A stretch of 64,000 bases of DNA from Variovorax paradoxus (GCF_030815975.1 NZ_JAUSXL010000002.1:4142501-4206500); one strand, 5' to 3'; positions 27,197 to 36,419 are shown, counted from the first letter of the stretch. Numbers and translations: made by a program. Notes: generated by a model from the sequence alone, not told the origin.

Positions 27197-27288
27197 CGCG
27201 TGGGGTGGTGCAGTCTGGGTAGGTGGCGGCAAGGGCCTGCGGATGCTAGGTGCGCCACGTGACTGCGCGGTGACCACCGCGCCGGCGC

Positions 27289-28200
27289 CTATGCGGCCGC
27301 GCTGCCGAAGCGCTCCGCATAGAGCTGCGCGATCCAGTCGATGAACACCCGCACGCGCGGTGAGAGCTGGCGATGGTGCGGGTACAGCACCGAATAGACC
27401 ATCGGTGGGCAGGGCGTGTGCGGCAGGATCTCGACCAGCGAGCCCTCGCGCAGCTGGCTCTCCACGCTGAAGCGCGGCACCTGGATGATGCCGCAGCCCT
27501 GTTCGGCGCAGCTCTTGTAGATATCGGCGTTGTTGACGCTGATCCAGTCCTTCAGCATGCAGGTTTCGAGCTTGCCGTCCACCATGAACTCGTACGGAAA
27601 CACCTCGGGCCGCGAGGCCGAGAAGAAATTGACCGCCAGGTGCCGGGCGAGGTCGGACGGCTGCGTGGGCGTGCCGTACGCGGCCAGGTAGCCCGGGCTC
27701 GCGCAGGTCACTTGCGGCAGCAGCGCCAGGCGGCGCGTGACCAGCGACGAATCCTTGGGCTCGCCCGCGCGCACCACGCAGTCGACGCCTTCGCGCACCA
27801 GGTCCACCAGCCGGTCGCCGCTGCCCATGGCCAGTTCGATGTGCGGATAGCGCTCATGGAATTCGTGGATGCGTGGCAGCACGATTGCCTGGGCGGGCGC
27901 GCCATGGATGTCGATGCGCAGGCGCCCGCGCGGATTGACCGCGAGTTCCGACAGCGAAGACTCGGCCTCCTCGAGCTCGCGCAGCAGATGGCGGCAGCGC
28001 TCGTAGAAGGCTTGGCCGTCGACGGTTGTGCGCACCTGGCGCGTCGTGCGCTCCAGCAGCCGCACGTGCAGCCTTGCTTCCAGCTCCTTGATGGCATGCG
28101 TGGCCGTGGCACGCGGAATGTCGAGTGCGGCCGCGGCCTGGGTGAAGCTGCCCAGATCGACGATGCGGGTGAACAGCTGCATGGCGTCGAAGCGATCCAT
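27289..28200 (-). CDS. LysR-family regulator, divergent from the doxX-pao operon
   Basis: The 303-aa protein begins with an HTH (DAMQLFTRIVDLGSFTQAAAALDIPRATATHAI at residues about 5-40) of the AaeR/CrgA subgroup. A complete effector domain follows. Members of this group often control divergent oxidoreductase or efflux genes. The next gene on the other strand, 142 bp away, is doxX followed by paoABC, so it is the likely regulator of that aldehyde oxidoreductase. The inducer is unknown. Confidence 0.92.
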   Translation of the reverse strand: MDRFDAMQLFTRIVDLGSFTQAAAALDIPRATATHAIKELEARLHVRLLERTTRQVRTTVDGQAFYERCRHLLRELEEAESSLSELAVNPRGRLRIDIHGAPAQAIVLPRIHEFHERYPHIELAMGSGDRLVDLVREGVDCVVRAGEPKDSSLVTRRLALLPQVTCASPGYLAAYGTPTQPSDLARHLAVNFFSASRPEVFPYEFMVDGKLETCMLKDWISVNNADIYKSCAEQGCGIIQVPRFSVESQLREGSLVEILPHTPCPPMVYSVLYPHHRQLSPRVRVFIDWIAQLYAERFGSAAA

Positions 28201-28341
28201 GGTCTTCTTGATTGTTGAGTCTCATTGAATTGTATTGGCGAGATTCGCATATTTATTCGCCCATGCAGAACAGAGAGACTTCCTCTCGCGCCACCTTTTT
28301 CGGCGCTTCCCCGCAACCCCTTCGACCCAGGAGCGCTCCCC

Positions 28342-28797
28342 ATGCAACTGATCTTTCCACGGCTGCGCAGCCTCTATGACCGGCTGGAGCCGCTGAGCCA
28401 TGCGCTGCTGCGCATCGCGTTCGGCCTGATGCTCATGACCCACGGCATCCCCAAGCTGCTGGGCCGCAGCCACGGCAGCATGGCCGATCCGATGGCCGGC
28501 TCGGTCAACCTGATCGCCAACGTGCTGCACCTGCCCGCCGCACCGCTGATCGGCTGGTTCATCGCGCTGCTCGAAGGCGTCGGCGGGCTGATGCTGGCAT
28601 TGGGTTTCCTGACGCGCATCGTCGCGCCGATGGTGGTGGTGCAGATGCTGGTCATCAGCTACCTGCTGGCACCCACCTTTCCCTGGATCGACCGCGGCTA
28701 CGAATATCCGCTGATGCTGGTCTTCGTCGCGCTGTGCATCGCGGCGCGCGGCAGCGGCCCTGCGTCGTTCGACGCGCGCCTCGGCCGCGAATTCTGA
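28342..28797 (+). CDS. DoxX family membrane protein
   Basis: The 151-aa protein has four membrane helices and the DoxX pattern: LLRIAFGLMLMTHGIPKLLG at the start, IGWFIALLEGVGGLMLALGF in the middle and a late helix with PLMLVFVALCIAARG. DoxX proteins are associated with membrane redox enzymes and stress responses. The gene starts a run that continues with paoA after 23 bp, preceded by a purine-rich AAAAAAAGGAAG Shine-Dalgarno for paoA. A functional tie to aldehyde oxidation is inferred from this order. Confidence 0.87.
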   Translation: MQLIFPRLRSLYDRLEPLSHALLRIAFGLMLMTHGIPKLLGRSHGSMADPMAGSVNLIANVLHLPAAPLIGWFIALLEGVGGLMLALGFLTRIVAPMVVVQMLVISYLLAPTFPWIDRGYEYPLMLVFVALCIAARGSGPASFDARLGREF

Positions 28798-28820
28798 AGA
28801 AGAAAAAAAGGAAGAGCCCC

Positions 28821-29471
28821 ATGAGCCATCCACCCCTGCAGAACGCAGCAGGCGCATTGCCTGCCGTCAACCGCCGCATGTTCATGATGACCACGGCGGC
28901 CAGCGCGGGCACCGCGGCTTCGGCCGGCGCAAGTGCGGCCGCGGAAACCGGCCGCGCGGCACCCAACCCCGGCGCGGGGTCCCACGAGACCCGCGTCACC
29001 ATCAACGGCAGGCTCCACGAACTGAAGCTGGAGCCGCGCGCCTCGCTGCTCGACGTGCTGCGCGAACAGCTCGGCCTCACCGGCGCCAAGAAGGGCTGCG
29101 ACCACGGCCAGTGCGGTGCCTGCACCGTGCATGTGGACGGCCGCCGCGTGGCCTCGTGCCTCACGCTGGCCGTGAAGACCGACGGCTGCGCCGTGACCAC
29201 CATCGAGGGCATCGAGTCGGCCGACGGCACGCTGCATCCGATGCAGCAGGCCTTTCTCGACCATGACGCGCTGCAGTGCGGCTATTGCACGCCCGGCCAG
29301 ATCATGGCGGCCATTGCCTGCGTGCGCGAAGGCCACGCCACCAGCGACGCGCAGATCCGCGAATACATGAGCGGCAACATCTGCAGATGCGGTGCGTACG
29401 CGGGCATTCTCGAAGCGATCCGCGAGGCTGCGCCGCATGTGCGGCGCATGGAGGGCAGTCGCCATGCATGA
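28821..29471 (+). CDS. paoA: PaoA-like [2Fe-2S] subunit of a periplasmic aldehyde oxidoreductase
   Basis: The 216-aa protein starts with a Tat-type signal (NRRMFMMTTAASAGTAAS). The plant-type ferredoxin domain carries its cluster in GCDHGQCGACTVHVDG. The second, helical [2Fe-2S] domain has QCGYCTPGQ and GNICRCGAY. This is the small subunit of the xanthine-oxidase family complex PaoABC, which detoxifies aromatic and other aldehydes in the periplasm. The Tat signal on this subunit alone carries the folded complex across the membrane. It overlaps paoB by eight bases. Confidence 0.93.
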   Translation: MSHPPLQNAAGALPAVNRRMFMMTTAASAGTAASAGASAAAETGRAAPNPGAGSHETRVTINGRLHELKLEPRASLLDVLREQLGLTGAKKGCDHGQCGACTVHVDGRRVASCLTLAVKTDGCAVTTIEGIESADGTLHPMQQAFLDHDALQCGYCTPGQIMAAIACVREGHATSDAQIREYMSGNICRCGAYAGILEAIREAAPHVRRMEGSRHA

Positions 29472-30459
29472 CTTCGCCTACCTGCGTCCGCGCAGCACCG
29501 GCGAAGCCGTGCAGCTGCTCGCGCAGAACCAGCCCGGCGCGCGCTACTTCGCGGGCGGCACCACGCTGTTCGACCTGATGAAGCTCGGCGTGGAAGCGCC
29601 GGCCACGGTGATCGACATCACCCGCATCGAAGGCCTGCGCGAAGTCGACACCGCCAGCCGCGGCGAGCTGCGCATCGGCGCGCTCGCGGCCATGAGCGAC
29701 GTGGCGGACAACGCCGTGGTGCAGCGCGAATTCCCAGCCCTGTCGGAGTCGCTCTGGAAGGCCGCGTCGCAGCAGCTGCGCAACATGGCAACCGTGGGCG
29801 GCAACCTGCTGCAGCGCACGCGCTGCGCCTACTTTCGCGGCGGACCCGAATTCGCCTGCAACAAGCGCGTGCCCGGCAGCGGCTGTTCGGCGGTGGGCGG
29901 CCAGAACCGCGGTCATGCGGTGCTGGGCGGCAGCGACGCCTGCGTGGCCGTCTATCCCGGCGACTGGGCCGTTGCGCTGGTGGCCTTCGACGCACTGGTC
30001 GACACCGTCAGCCCGCGCGGGGAGCGCACGGTGCCGGTGCGCGAACTGCACCGTGCGCCGGGCGCCACGCCGCATCTGGAAACGGTGCTCGCGGCCGACG
30101 AGCTGATCGTGCGCATCCGCGTGCCGCGCAGGGCGATCGGGCGGGGCTCCACGTACCACAAGATCCGCGACCGCGAGTCCTACGCCTTTGCGCTTGCCTC
30201 GGCGGCTGTGGCCCTGGAGATCAGGAGCAACCGGGTGGTCGACGCGCGCATTGCGCTCGGCGGTGTGGCAACGCATCCGTGGCGTGCGGCCGAGGCAGAG
30301 CGCAGCCTGGTCGGCCAGCCGTTCACGCGCGCGGCCGCGCGGCGGGCCGCCGAACTTGCCTTCGAGGGCGCGAAGCCGCTCGAGCACAACGCGTTCAAGG
30401 TGGCGCTCGGCATCGAAACGGTGACCGATGCGCTGATGCTGGCCAGGGAAAGGAGCTGA
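29464..30459 (+). CDS. paoB: PaoB-like FAD subunit
   Basis: The 331-aa protein is the FAD-binding middle subunit. The flavin-binding segments ARYFAGGTTLFDLMK and ATVGGNLLQRTRC are present. An extra cysteine group (RTRCAYF, FACNKRVPGSGC) fits the additional [4Fe-4S] cluster known from E. coli PaoB. Electrons pass from the molybdenum subunit through the [2Fe-2S] centres to this FAD. The ATG at 29464 overlaps the end of paoA, and paoC begins two bases after its stop. Confidence 0.93.
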   Translation: MHDFAYLRPRSTGEAVQLLAQNQPGARYFAGGTTLFDLMKLGVEAPATVIDITRIEGLREVDTASRGELRIGALAAMSDVADNAVVQREFPALSESLWKAASQQLRNMATVGGNLLQRTRCAYFRGGPEFACNKRVPGSGCSAVGGQNRGHAVLGGSDACVAVYPGDWAVALVAFDALVDTVSPRGERTVPVRELHRAPGATPHLETVLAADELIVRIRVPRRAIGRGSTYHKIRDRESYAFALASAAVALEIRSNRVVDARIALGGVATHPWRAAEAERSLVGQPFTRAAARRAAELAFEGAKPLEHNAFKVALGIETVTDALMLARERS

Positions 30460-30461
30460 AG

Positions 30462-32702
30462 ATGGCAACAAATCTCAACACGGCAGTGATGAAGCGCACG
30501 CCTCGCGCCGGTGCCGAGCGCGTCGACGCGCGCGACAAGGTGCGCGGCGCCACGCGCTATGCGGCGGACGATGCGCGCGCCGGGCTGCTGCATGCCGCGC
30601 TGGTGCCATCGCGCATTGCGCGCGGCGCCGTCACCGCCATCGACACCGCGGCGGCGCAGCGCGTGCGCGGCGTTCGCACGGTGTTCACGCACGAGAACGT
30701 CGGCAGCTTCGACACCGGCGGCTTCCTGATGGGAGGCGGCTTCGGTTTCCAGAGCTTCTATCCGCTGCGCTCGCCGCAGATTGCCTACCGCGGGCAGACC
30801 GTGGCCATGGTGGTGGCCGACACGCCTGAGGCTGCTCGCGAGGCCGCTGCTTTGGTGGCCGTGACGTACACCGCCATTCCCTTCGTGGCCACCATCGATG
30901 CGCCCGGTGCCGAGCCACAGATGCAGTCCGCGCTGCTGCCGCAACCCATGTTCGCCGACCGGCGCGCGGGCGATGCCGAAGCCGCGCTCCAGGATGCCGC
31001 CTTCACGGTGGACGCGGCGTACGAGTTGCCGATGCAGCACCAGAACCCGATGGAAATCATCGCGACCGTGGCCGAATGGAGCGCCGACGGCGTGCTCACC
31101 ATCCGCGAGCCGACCCAGAATGCCGAAGGCGTGCGCCACGGCCTGGCGAAGCAACTGGGCATCGAGCCCGCAAAGGTGCGCGTGCTGTCGCCCACGGTGG
31201 GCGGCGGTTTCGGCCAGAAGAATTCGCTGCAGTCGCACACCGCGCTGGTGGCCATTGCGGCGCGCACGCTGGGCCGGCCGGTGAAGCTCGTGCTGTCGCG
31301 CAGCCAGCTGTTCCACAACGCGAGCTTCAGGCCGGCGAGCCGCCACCGCGTGCGGCTGGGCGCCGACCGCAGCGGCAAGCTGGTCGCCGCCATCCACGAG
31401 ATCGACCAGCAGACCTCGCGCCACGACCTGTTTCCATCGAGCGGCACCGAGATCACTTCGCGGCTCTACGGCATCGGCAATTTCCTGGGCCGCGAGCGGC
31501 TCGTGCGCACCGACGTGCAGACGCCCGGCTACATGCGCGCGCCGTTCGAGCATCCGGCCGCCTTCGCCTTCGAAAGCGCGGTGGACGAGATGGCCTACGC
31601 GCTCGGCCGGGACCCGGTTGCGTTTCGCCTTGCGAACGACGCGGCCGTCGATCCGATCAGCGGCAAGCCTTTTTCGTCGCGCCACCTGGCGGAGTGTCTC
31701 GCCAAGGGAAGCAGCGCGTTCGGCTGGGCGCGCCGCACGATGGCGCCGCGCTCGATGCGCGCGCCCGACGGCAGCTTCATCGGATGGGGCGTGGCGGCCG
31801 GCGCCTACAAGGCGGCCATTGCACCGGCCGTCGCCAAGGTGCGGCTCGACGCGAGCGGCGCGGTGCGGGTGGCGGTCGGCGGCCACGAGATGGGGCAGGG
31901 CATTCGCACGGCCATTGCATTGACGGTGGCGCGCGTGCTTGGCGCGCCGGTGGCCGCGGTCGAGATTCTGGTCGGCGACACCGCCGCCGCGCCGCAGCAC
32001 CTGACCGCCGGCTCCTGGGGCACGGCCACGGCATTGCCGCCGGTGCAGGAAGCCGCGCAGCGGCTCATGGACGACCTGCGGCAGAACGCGGGTGCGCAGC
32101 CTGGTGCGGACGGGGCTACGGCCGTGGCGCTGCTGCGCGCCTCGGGCCGCCCCTTTGCCGAGGCCGAAAGCCGGATGCGCGCGCCGGGCCAGCCCGAACA
32201 GGTCTTCGGGCGGCTCACCGGCGGGCTGCCCGCCGCGGCCGGGCCGGTGTATCCCGACTTCGTCGCCTTCAGCTTCATCGCGCACTTTGTCGAGGTGCGC
32301 ATCGAACCCACCACGCGGCGCATCCGCGTGCCGCGCGTGCTCAGCGTGGCCGACTGCGGCACGGTGGCCAGCCTGCGCACTGCGCGCAGCCAGGTCGAAG
32401 GCGGCGTGGTGTGGGGCATCGGCGCCGCGTTGCGCGAGGCGAGCGAGGTGGATGCGCGCTACGGCGGCTTCCTCAACGCGGACCTTGCGGAATACGTGCT
32501 GCCCGTGGCGGCGGACATCGGCCGCATCGATGTCGACTTTGTCGGCAAGCCGGACATGCGGCTCAATGCCATGGGCGTGAAAGGCCTGGGCGAAGTGGCC
32601 ATGGTCGGCGTGGCGCCCGCCATCGTGAATGCGGTGTTCCATGCCACCGGCAAGCGCTTGCGCCGGTTGCCGCTGCGGCTGGAGGACCTGCTTGAAACCT
32701 AG
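30462..32702 (+). CDS. paoC: PaoC-like molybdenum subunit
   Basis: The 746-aa protein is the large molybdopterin-cytosine-dinucleotide subunit of the xanthine dehydrogenase family. Typical segments are GATRYAADDARAGLLHAALV near the start, PTVGGGFGQKN and GGHEMGQGIRTAIAL for cofactor contacts, and a catalytic glutamate in KGLGEVAMVG at about residue 711. It has no signal of its own and should travel with PaoA. No XdhC/PaoD-type cofactor-insertion chaperone gene follows, so that factor must lie elsewhere. Confidence 0.93.
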   Translation: MATNLNTAVMKRTPRAGAERVDARDKVRGATRYAADDARAGLLHAALVPSRIARGAVTAIDTAAAQRVRGVRTVFTHENVGSFDTGGFLMGGGFGFQSFYPLRSPQIAYRGQTVAMVVADTPEAAREAAALVAVTYTAIPFVATIDAPGAEPQMQSALLPQPMFADRRAGDAEAALQDAAFTVDAAYELPMQHQNPMEIIATVAEWSADGVLTIREPTQNAEGVRHGLAKQLGIEPAKVRVLSPTVGGGFGQKNSLQSHTALVAIAARTLGRPVKLVLSRSQLFHNASFRPASRHRVRLGADRSGKLVAAIHEIDQQTSRHDLFPSSGTEITSRLYGIGNFLGRERLVRTDVQTPGYMRAPFEHPAAFAFESAVDEMAYALGRDPVAFRLANDAAVDPISGKPFSSRHLAECLAKGSSAFGWARRTMAPRSMRAPDGSFIGWGVAAGAYKAAIAPAVAKVRLDASGAVRVAVGGHEMGQGIRTAIALTVARVLGAPVAAVEILVGDTAAAPQHLTAGSWGTATALPPVQEAAQRLMDDLRQNAGAQPGADGATAVALLRASGRPFAEAESRMRAPGQPEQVFGRLTGGLPAAAGPVYPDFVAFSFIAHFVEVRIEPTTRRIRVPRVLSVADCGTVASLRTARSQVEGGVVWGIGAALREASEVDARYGGFLNADLAEYVLPVAADIGRIDVDFVGKPDMRLNAMGVKGLGEVAMVGVAPAIVNAVFHATGKRLRRLPLRLEDLLET

Positions 32703-32710
32703 GCCTGTGG

Positions 32711-33070
32711 CTATCTGCCGGTGCCGAACGAGTTGACGTGCACCTCGACGATGTCCACGAACTCCGGCAGTTCGAGCAGGAACTCGGGGTCGCGCGCCAG
32801 CGGCGCCACGCGCAGCGGATCGCCGCGCTGCGCGTGCATCGCATGCATGTGCTCGATCGATTGCCAGTAGGAGACGGTCCTGAATTCGGCGGTGTCGCCG
32901 TTCAGCTTGCGAAAGTACTGCACGCCCAGGCATTCGGGCTTCTTCGCGATGTCCTGGATGCCGTGCTCGAAGCTGTAGCGCAGGTATTCGTCGGCCCGCG
33001 CGATCGGCGTGCGGCCTTGCCACACGCGTCCGATCAAGGGGGTGGCGAGCAGTTTGCATTCGACGGCCAT
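32711..33070 (-). CDS. Dimeric alpha/beta-barrel (antibiotic-biosynthesis-monooxygenase-like) protein
   Basis: The 119-aa protein looks like a ferredoxin-like, dimeric alpha/beta-barrel domain. A basic start (VWQGRTPIARADEYLRYSFE) leads to a strand with a Tyr/Phe-rich core (TAEFRTVSYWQSIEHMHAM), and it closes with FVDIVEVHVNSFG. Several His and Trp residues line the middle helix (SYWQSIEHMHAMHAQ), as in the ABM group. It is convergent with paoC (8 bp between stops). No substrate can be assigned. A hairpin lies behind its upstream region. Confidence 0.65.
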   Translation of the reverse strand: MAVECKLLATPLIGRVWQGRTPIARADEYLRYSFEHGIQDIAKKPECLGVQYFRKLNGDTAEFRTVSYWQSIEHMHAMHAQRGDPLRVAPLARDPEFLLELPEFVDIVEVHVNSFGTGR

Positions 33071-33215
33071 GGGTGCTCCTTTTTCGATGAGGACAAAAAA
33101 GACGAACGGCACCCCGCGTGCCGTCGATGTCTTCGAAAAAAGAGTGGTGCGCGCGGCATCGCTGGCACGTAGGAATCCGTCGCCTCCGCCTGCAAGCGGA
33201 GGCAGGAGCCGGCGC

Positions 33216-34631
33216 TCAGGGCGCGAAGGCGCCCTGCAGCGTGCGCGCGAGATCGGCCGCGAGCGCATCGCGCTGCGGCGCGGGGCGCCAGAAGCCGCGC
33301 GTGGCCAGGCCCGCCGATTCCCATTCGGGATGGCTGCGCGCCGGCCGCACGGCGCGCACGGCGGCCGCGGTGGCGCGCGTCGGCGCGTCCTGGGTTGCGC
33401 TCGTTTCGGCCGCGATGCGCCCGGTGGCCGCGTGCCCGCGCTGCTCCAGTGCGCGCGTGAGCTTCAGCTGCCAGGCCACCAGCGCAAACAGCACGCCGTC
33501 TTCCACCGTGAGCTCGTGCACGTTGCGCAGCCTGTTCGCCAGCTTGCGCCCGAACGGCCCCCAGCCTTGCGACACGGCGCCGCCAATGGCGCCGCCCAGC
33601 GCGGCGCCCGTGCCCAGCGAAATGCCGGCCAGGGCCAGGTCCGCCACCACGCCCACGGCCGCGCCGATGGCGGCGCCTTTGCCGAGCCGCAGGCCCGCGT
33701 CCTTCATGGCTTCGGGGCTGAAGAAATCCAGCGTCCAGCGGCCTTCGATGAGCGGCAGCGGCGCCTCGCCGGCATCGTCCTGGCGAAAGCCGTAGAGCGC
33801 GAGCAGGTCGTCGGTGCAGCGCTGCGCCTTGTCGAACACATCCTTCTGCAAGGCCGCGACGAAGGCCTTGCGGCGCGCCGTGTCGGCGAACTCCTCGGTC
33901 GGCACCGTGCGGCGCAGCGCCGCGGCATCGACCAGCAGTTCGGCGATGCGCACGCAGGCCGCGCGGCGGCGCCCGGCGGCTTCGGCGGCGAGCCAATCCA
34001 CCACGGCACGCAGCAGCTCGCGCCGGTCGCGCAGCAATGTCGACAGGTCGCTGTAGAGCTCGCGCTCAGCGCCCACGAAGGGCGCCGCGGCATCGAAGCG
34101 CACCTGCACGTGCAGGCCGTAGGCCGACAGCAGTTCCTTCCAGTCGGGCTCGCGGCTGGCCGCATCGCGCACGAAGTTCAGCACCGGCAGCACGGGCCGG
34201 GCGCAGGAGTTGAGCAGCTCGATCTCGTCGCGGAACTTGGGCAGCACCGGCTCGCGCACGTCGATGACCAGGAACGCCGCATCGATGTCGAGCATGGTGC
34301 GCAGCACCTTGGCCTCCTGCTCGAACACGCCGTGGGCTTCGGGGCCCTGCAGGAACAGGCGGATGCGCCCGGGTGGCGTGGCCTGCGGGTCGAGGCCGGC
34401 CAGGTGCTCGCGCAGCGCCACCGCATCCTCGAGGCCCGGCGTGTCGAAGAAGCGCACGGCGGCCTGGCCGTTCACGTCGAGATCGACGGACTCCACATGG
34501 CGCGTGGTGCCGGGGCGCTGCGACACTTCGCCGAAGCCGGCGCGCCGCGTCAGCGTGCGCAGCAGCGAGGTCTTGCCCGCGTTGGTGTGGCCGACAACGG
34601 CGATGCGGATGGCTGGCTGCTGCTGCGTCAT
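33216..34631 (-). CDS. DUF3482 membrane-associated GTPase
   Basis: The 471-aa protein starts with a G domain of the TrmE-Era-EngA type: P-loop GHTNAGKTS at residues 14-22 and G3 DTPGLEDAV. A likely G4/G5 region lies near VLPVLNFVRD. The C-terminal DUF3482 part contains a glycine-zipper stretch (GAAIGAAVGVVADLALAG and GAALGGAIGGAVSQGWG, about 340-385), able to insert in a membrane as a hairpin. It overlaps the DUF2868 gene by ATGA, and the two families are regularly paired. The cellular role is unknown; membrane remodelling or a stress response is speculation. Confidence 0.88.
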   Translation of the reverse strand: MTQQQPAIRIAVVGHTNAGKTSLLRTLTRRAGFGEVSQRPGTTRHVESVDLDVNGQAAVRFFDTPGLEDAVALREHLAGLDPQATPPGRIRLFLQGPEAHGVFEQEAKVLRTMLDIDAAFLVIDVREPVLPKFRDEIELLNSCARPVLPVLNFVRDAASREPDWKELLSAYGLHVQVRFDAAAPFVGAERELYSDLSTLLRDRRELLRAVVDWLAAEAAGRRRAACVRIAELLVDAAALRRTVPTEEFADTARRKAFVAALQKDVFDKAQRCTDDLLALYGFRQDDAGEAPLPLIEGRWTLDFFSPEAMKDAGLRLGKGAAIGAAVGVVADLALAGISLGTGAALGGAIGGAVSQGWGPFGRKLANRLRNVHELTVEDGVLFALVAWQLKLTRALEQRGHAATGRIAAETSATQDAPTRATAAAVRAVRPARSHPEWESAGLATRGFWRPAPQRDALAADLARTLQGAFAP

Positions 34632-36046
34632 GGGGTGGCGCCGAGGGCTTGCAATGCGTCTTCGAGCCGGGGCGTGGCCGCGACGCGCGGCAGGCCGGTA
34701 TCGCGCAGCCAGTCGATCCAGCGCTGCGATGCATTTGCGTCGGGTGCGTCCATGGCGGCCGGGGCCAGCCAGAGCCGGCATTCGCCGCAATGGGCCAGCA
34801 CTTCGCGCAGGAAGCGTTCGGTGCCCCGGTCGGGGCTCGATGCGGCGTGGCACACCAGCAGTACGGCACGCGGACGGGCCTGCGCGAGCTGGTCGAGCAG
34901 GGCGCGGCGCGCGGGGGCGCTGCCGTCGATGCGCTGCACGTGCGGGGTTGCATTGGCCGGCAGGCCCTCGGGCGGCCATGCCGTATCCGAAGGCAGCTCG
35001 AAGCCGATGACGAACAGGGCATCGCGCAACTCCGAAGGTGCGAGGCCCGCGGGCGCCGAGCCCGGCGCACGCCCCGGATCGGCATCGACGATGGCAGGCG
35101 GCGCGAGCGCGGCAAAGCGGGCCGTCAGCTTGCGGTAATACGGCTCGCTCCAGTCGGGCCGCAGCGCGCCGCGGCGGCGGTGCCACACCGCCGCGCTCAG
35201 CAGCACCAGCGCCAGGCGCGGCAGCAGCCCGTACACCACGATGCAGCCCGTCAGCCACAGCGCCCAGGTGCGCTGGCCCGCGGCGCCCGGAGAAGGGGAA
35301 AGCACGGTTGCGGCATCGGGAACCGGAAAGCCGATCTGCGCCGGCGCCCAGCCGAGCACCTGCACGGCGTGCACGAAGAAGGCCGGGTCGAGGATCGTCG
35401 TCTCCCAGCTCAGCGTGTAGCTGCGAAACGCCAGCGCGAACAGCAGCGCGGCCAGCACCGCGGCGAACGAGAGCGACCAGATGCCGTGGCTCACCAGCCC
35501 CAGGGCCCAGGGCAGCAGCCTCGCGCGCGCGAGCAGCCCGGTGGCAGAGCGCACCAGCACCGGCGCCTGGCCGCGCTTGCCGCCGGCCACGCGCGCGGTG
35601 AGCGAGAGCCAGATCCAGCCCAGCGAGCTTGTGTTGAACGCGCCGAGCGGCAGCCACAGGCCGGCCAGCCAGAGCAGCAGCGTGAGCGCATGCAGGCCGA
35701 GCAGGCTCGCCAGCGCCACGATCACGTTGATGTGCCGTTCGCCGCCGCCGACCACGTGGCCCGCGAGGCCCAGGCCGGCCATGACGACGAGCGCGACCAG
35801 TCCGAGCAGCACCCATGGCGCCCACTGGCGGGCGCGTGCCAGTTCGGATTGCAGCCCGATGCGCTCACCGAGCAACAGCGCGCGTGCGGTGATGCGTGCC
35901 GGTGCGTCGGAAGTGCGGGAGGTGCGGGCGAGGGCGGCGCGCAGGACCTCGGCGTCGTCGAGCGGACCTTTCTCCTCGGTCCATCGGATCGCTTCGGTGA
36001 TGACCGCGTCCGGAAAGGCAGGTTCGCGCAACGCGGTGTTGGTCAA
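34628..36046 (-). CDS. DUF2868 multi-pass membrane protein, partner of the DUF3482 GTPase
   Basis: The 472-aa protein has a soluble N-terminal stretch (about 1-70) and then four or five hydrophobic helices. The first is WVLLGLVALVVMAGLGLAGHV; others lie near LHALTLLLWLAGLWLP and ALGLVSHGIWSLSFAAVLAAL, with a late one near GCIVVYGLLPRLALVLL. The C-terminal portion (about 330-470) is soluble. I chose the TTG start at 36046, which gives LTNTALREPAFPDAVI and has an AAGGGA Shine-Dalgarno seven bases before it; no ATG suits the family start. Its end overlaps the GTPase gene by ATGA, so the two products are made together. Confidence 0.85.
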   Translation of the reverse strand: MTNTALREPAFPDAVITEAIRWTEEKGPLDDAEVLRAALARTSRTSDAPARITARALLLGERIGLQSELARARQWAPWVLLGLVALVVMAGLGLAGHVVGGGERHINVIVALASLLGLHALTLLLWLAGLWLPLGAFNTSSLGWIWLSLTARVAGGKRGQAPVLVRSATGLLARARLLPWALGLVSHGIWSLSFAAVLAALLFALAFRSYTLSWETTILDPAFFVHAVQVLGWAPAQIGFPVPDAATVLSPSPGAAGQRTWALWLTGCIVVYGLLPRLALVLLSAAVWHRRRGALRPDWSEPYYRKLTARFAALAPPAIVDADPGRAPGSAPAGLAPSELRDALFVIGFELPSDTAWPPEGLPANATPHVQRIDGSAPARRALLDQLAQARPRAVLLVCHAASSPDRGTERFLREVLAHCGECRLWLAPAAMDAPDANASQRWIDWLRDTGLPRVAATPRLEDALQALGATP

Positions 36047-36128
36047 CAGGGTCCCTTCGCAGCAAGTGGGCCCCGCAAGTGCCGGGGCGCGCGAATTATG
36101 CCCGGCGCGCTGCGGGCAACCCATGAGA

Positions 36129-36154
36129 AACGGGGCCGCGCGGACGGCCCCGTT
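36129..36154 (-). terminator. Strong hairpin, likely terminator of the 24-aa gene
   Basis: A 10-bp perfect stem AACGGGGCCG / CGGCCCCGTT (36129-36138, 36145-36154) has a six-base loop. On the minus strand it is followed by TTTCTC and lies 37 bp after the stop of the 24-aa reading frame. It also separates that gene from the DUF2868 gene transcribed in the same direction. Confidence 0.65.
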
Positions 36155-36190
36155 CTTGTTCAGCAGGCGAGTCGAAAACGCGTGCCCGGT

Positions 36191-36265
36191 TCAGCGCAGG
36201 CCGAAGAACGAAAGCACGGCCACGACCACGACGACCAGACCGACGATATAAATGATGGAATTCAC
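36191..36265 (-). CDS. 24-aa single-helix membrane protein with GTG start
   Basis: This short frame begins with GTG at 36263-36265, preceded by an AGGAG-type Shine-Dalgarno (ACGAGGAGTCC). It reads VNSIIYIVGLVVVVVAVLSFFGLR. Almost all of it is one membrane helix, ending in a Phe-Phe-Gly-Leu-Arg tail. Nearly identical miniature proteins with a start like NTIIYIVGLVVIVLAILSFFGLR are, from memory, common in Burkholderiales. It has its own downstream hairpin terminator. The function is unknown. Confidence 0.65.
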   Translation of the reverse strand: MNSIIYIVGLVVVVVAVLSFFGLR

Positions 36266-36419
36266 GCGAGGACTCCTCGTTGTTGACGACAGCTTCAGCA
36301 TCGCGCCCGGGGTGTCCGGTTGCTGTCGGCGAGTGGCGGCCCGTGCTGTAGGACTCGCAAAGACCCGCCCGCGCGCTTGCGCCGTGCCACCGTAACGCTT
36401 GCTGACAAATAGCCTGCGC

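Noticed and set aside
30180..33059. 959-codon open frame antisense to paoC and neighbours
   Set aside because: paoC keeps all family motifs on the plus strand; the antisense product has no domain and no start signal.
33183..33202. CCTCCGC/GCGGAGG hairpin as a terminator
   Set aside because: The stem is good, but no T tract follows on either strand, and it lies between genes read in the same direction where read-through cannot be excluded.
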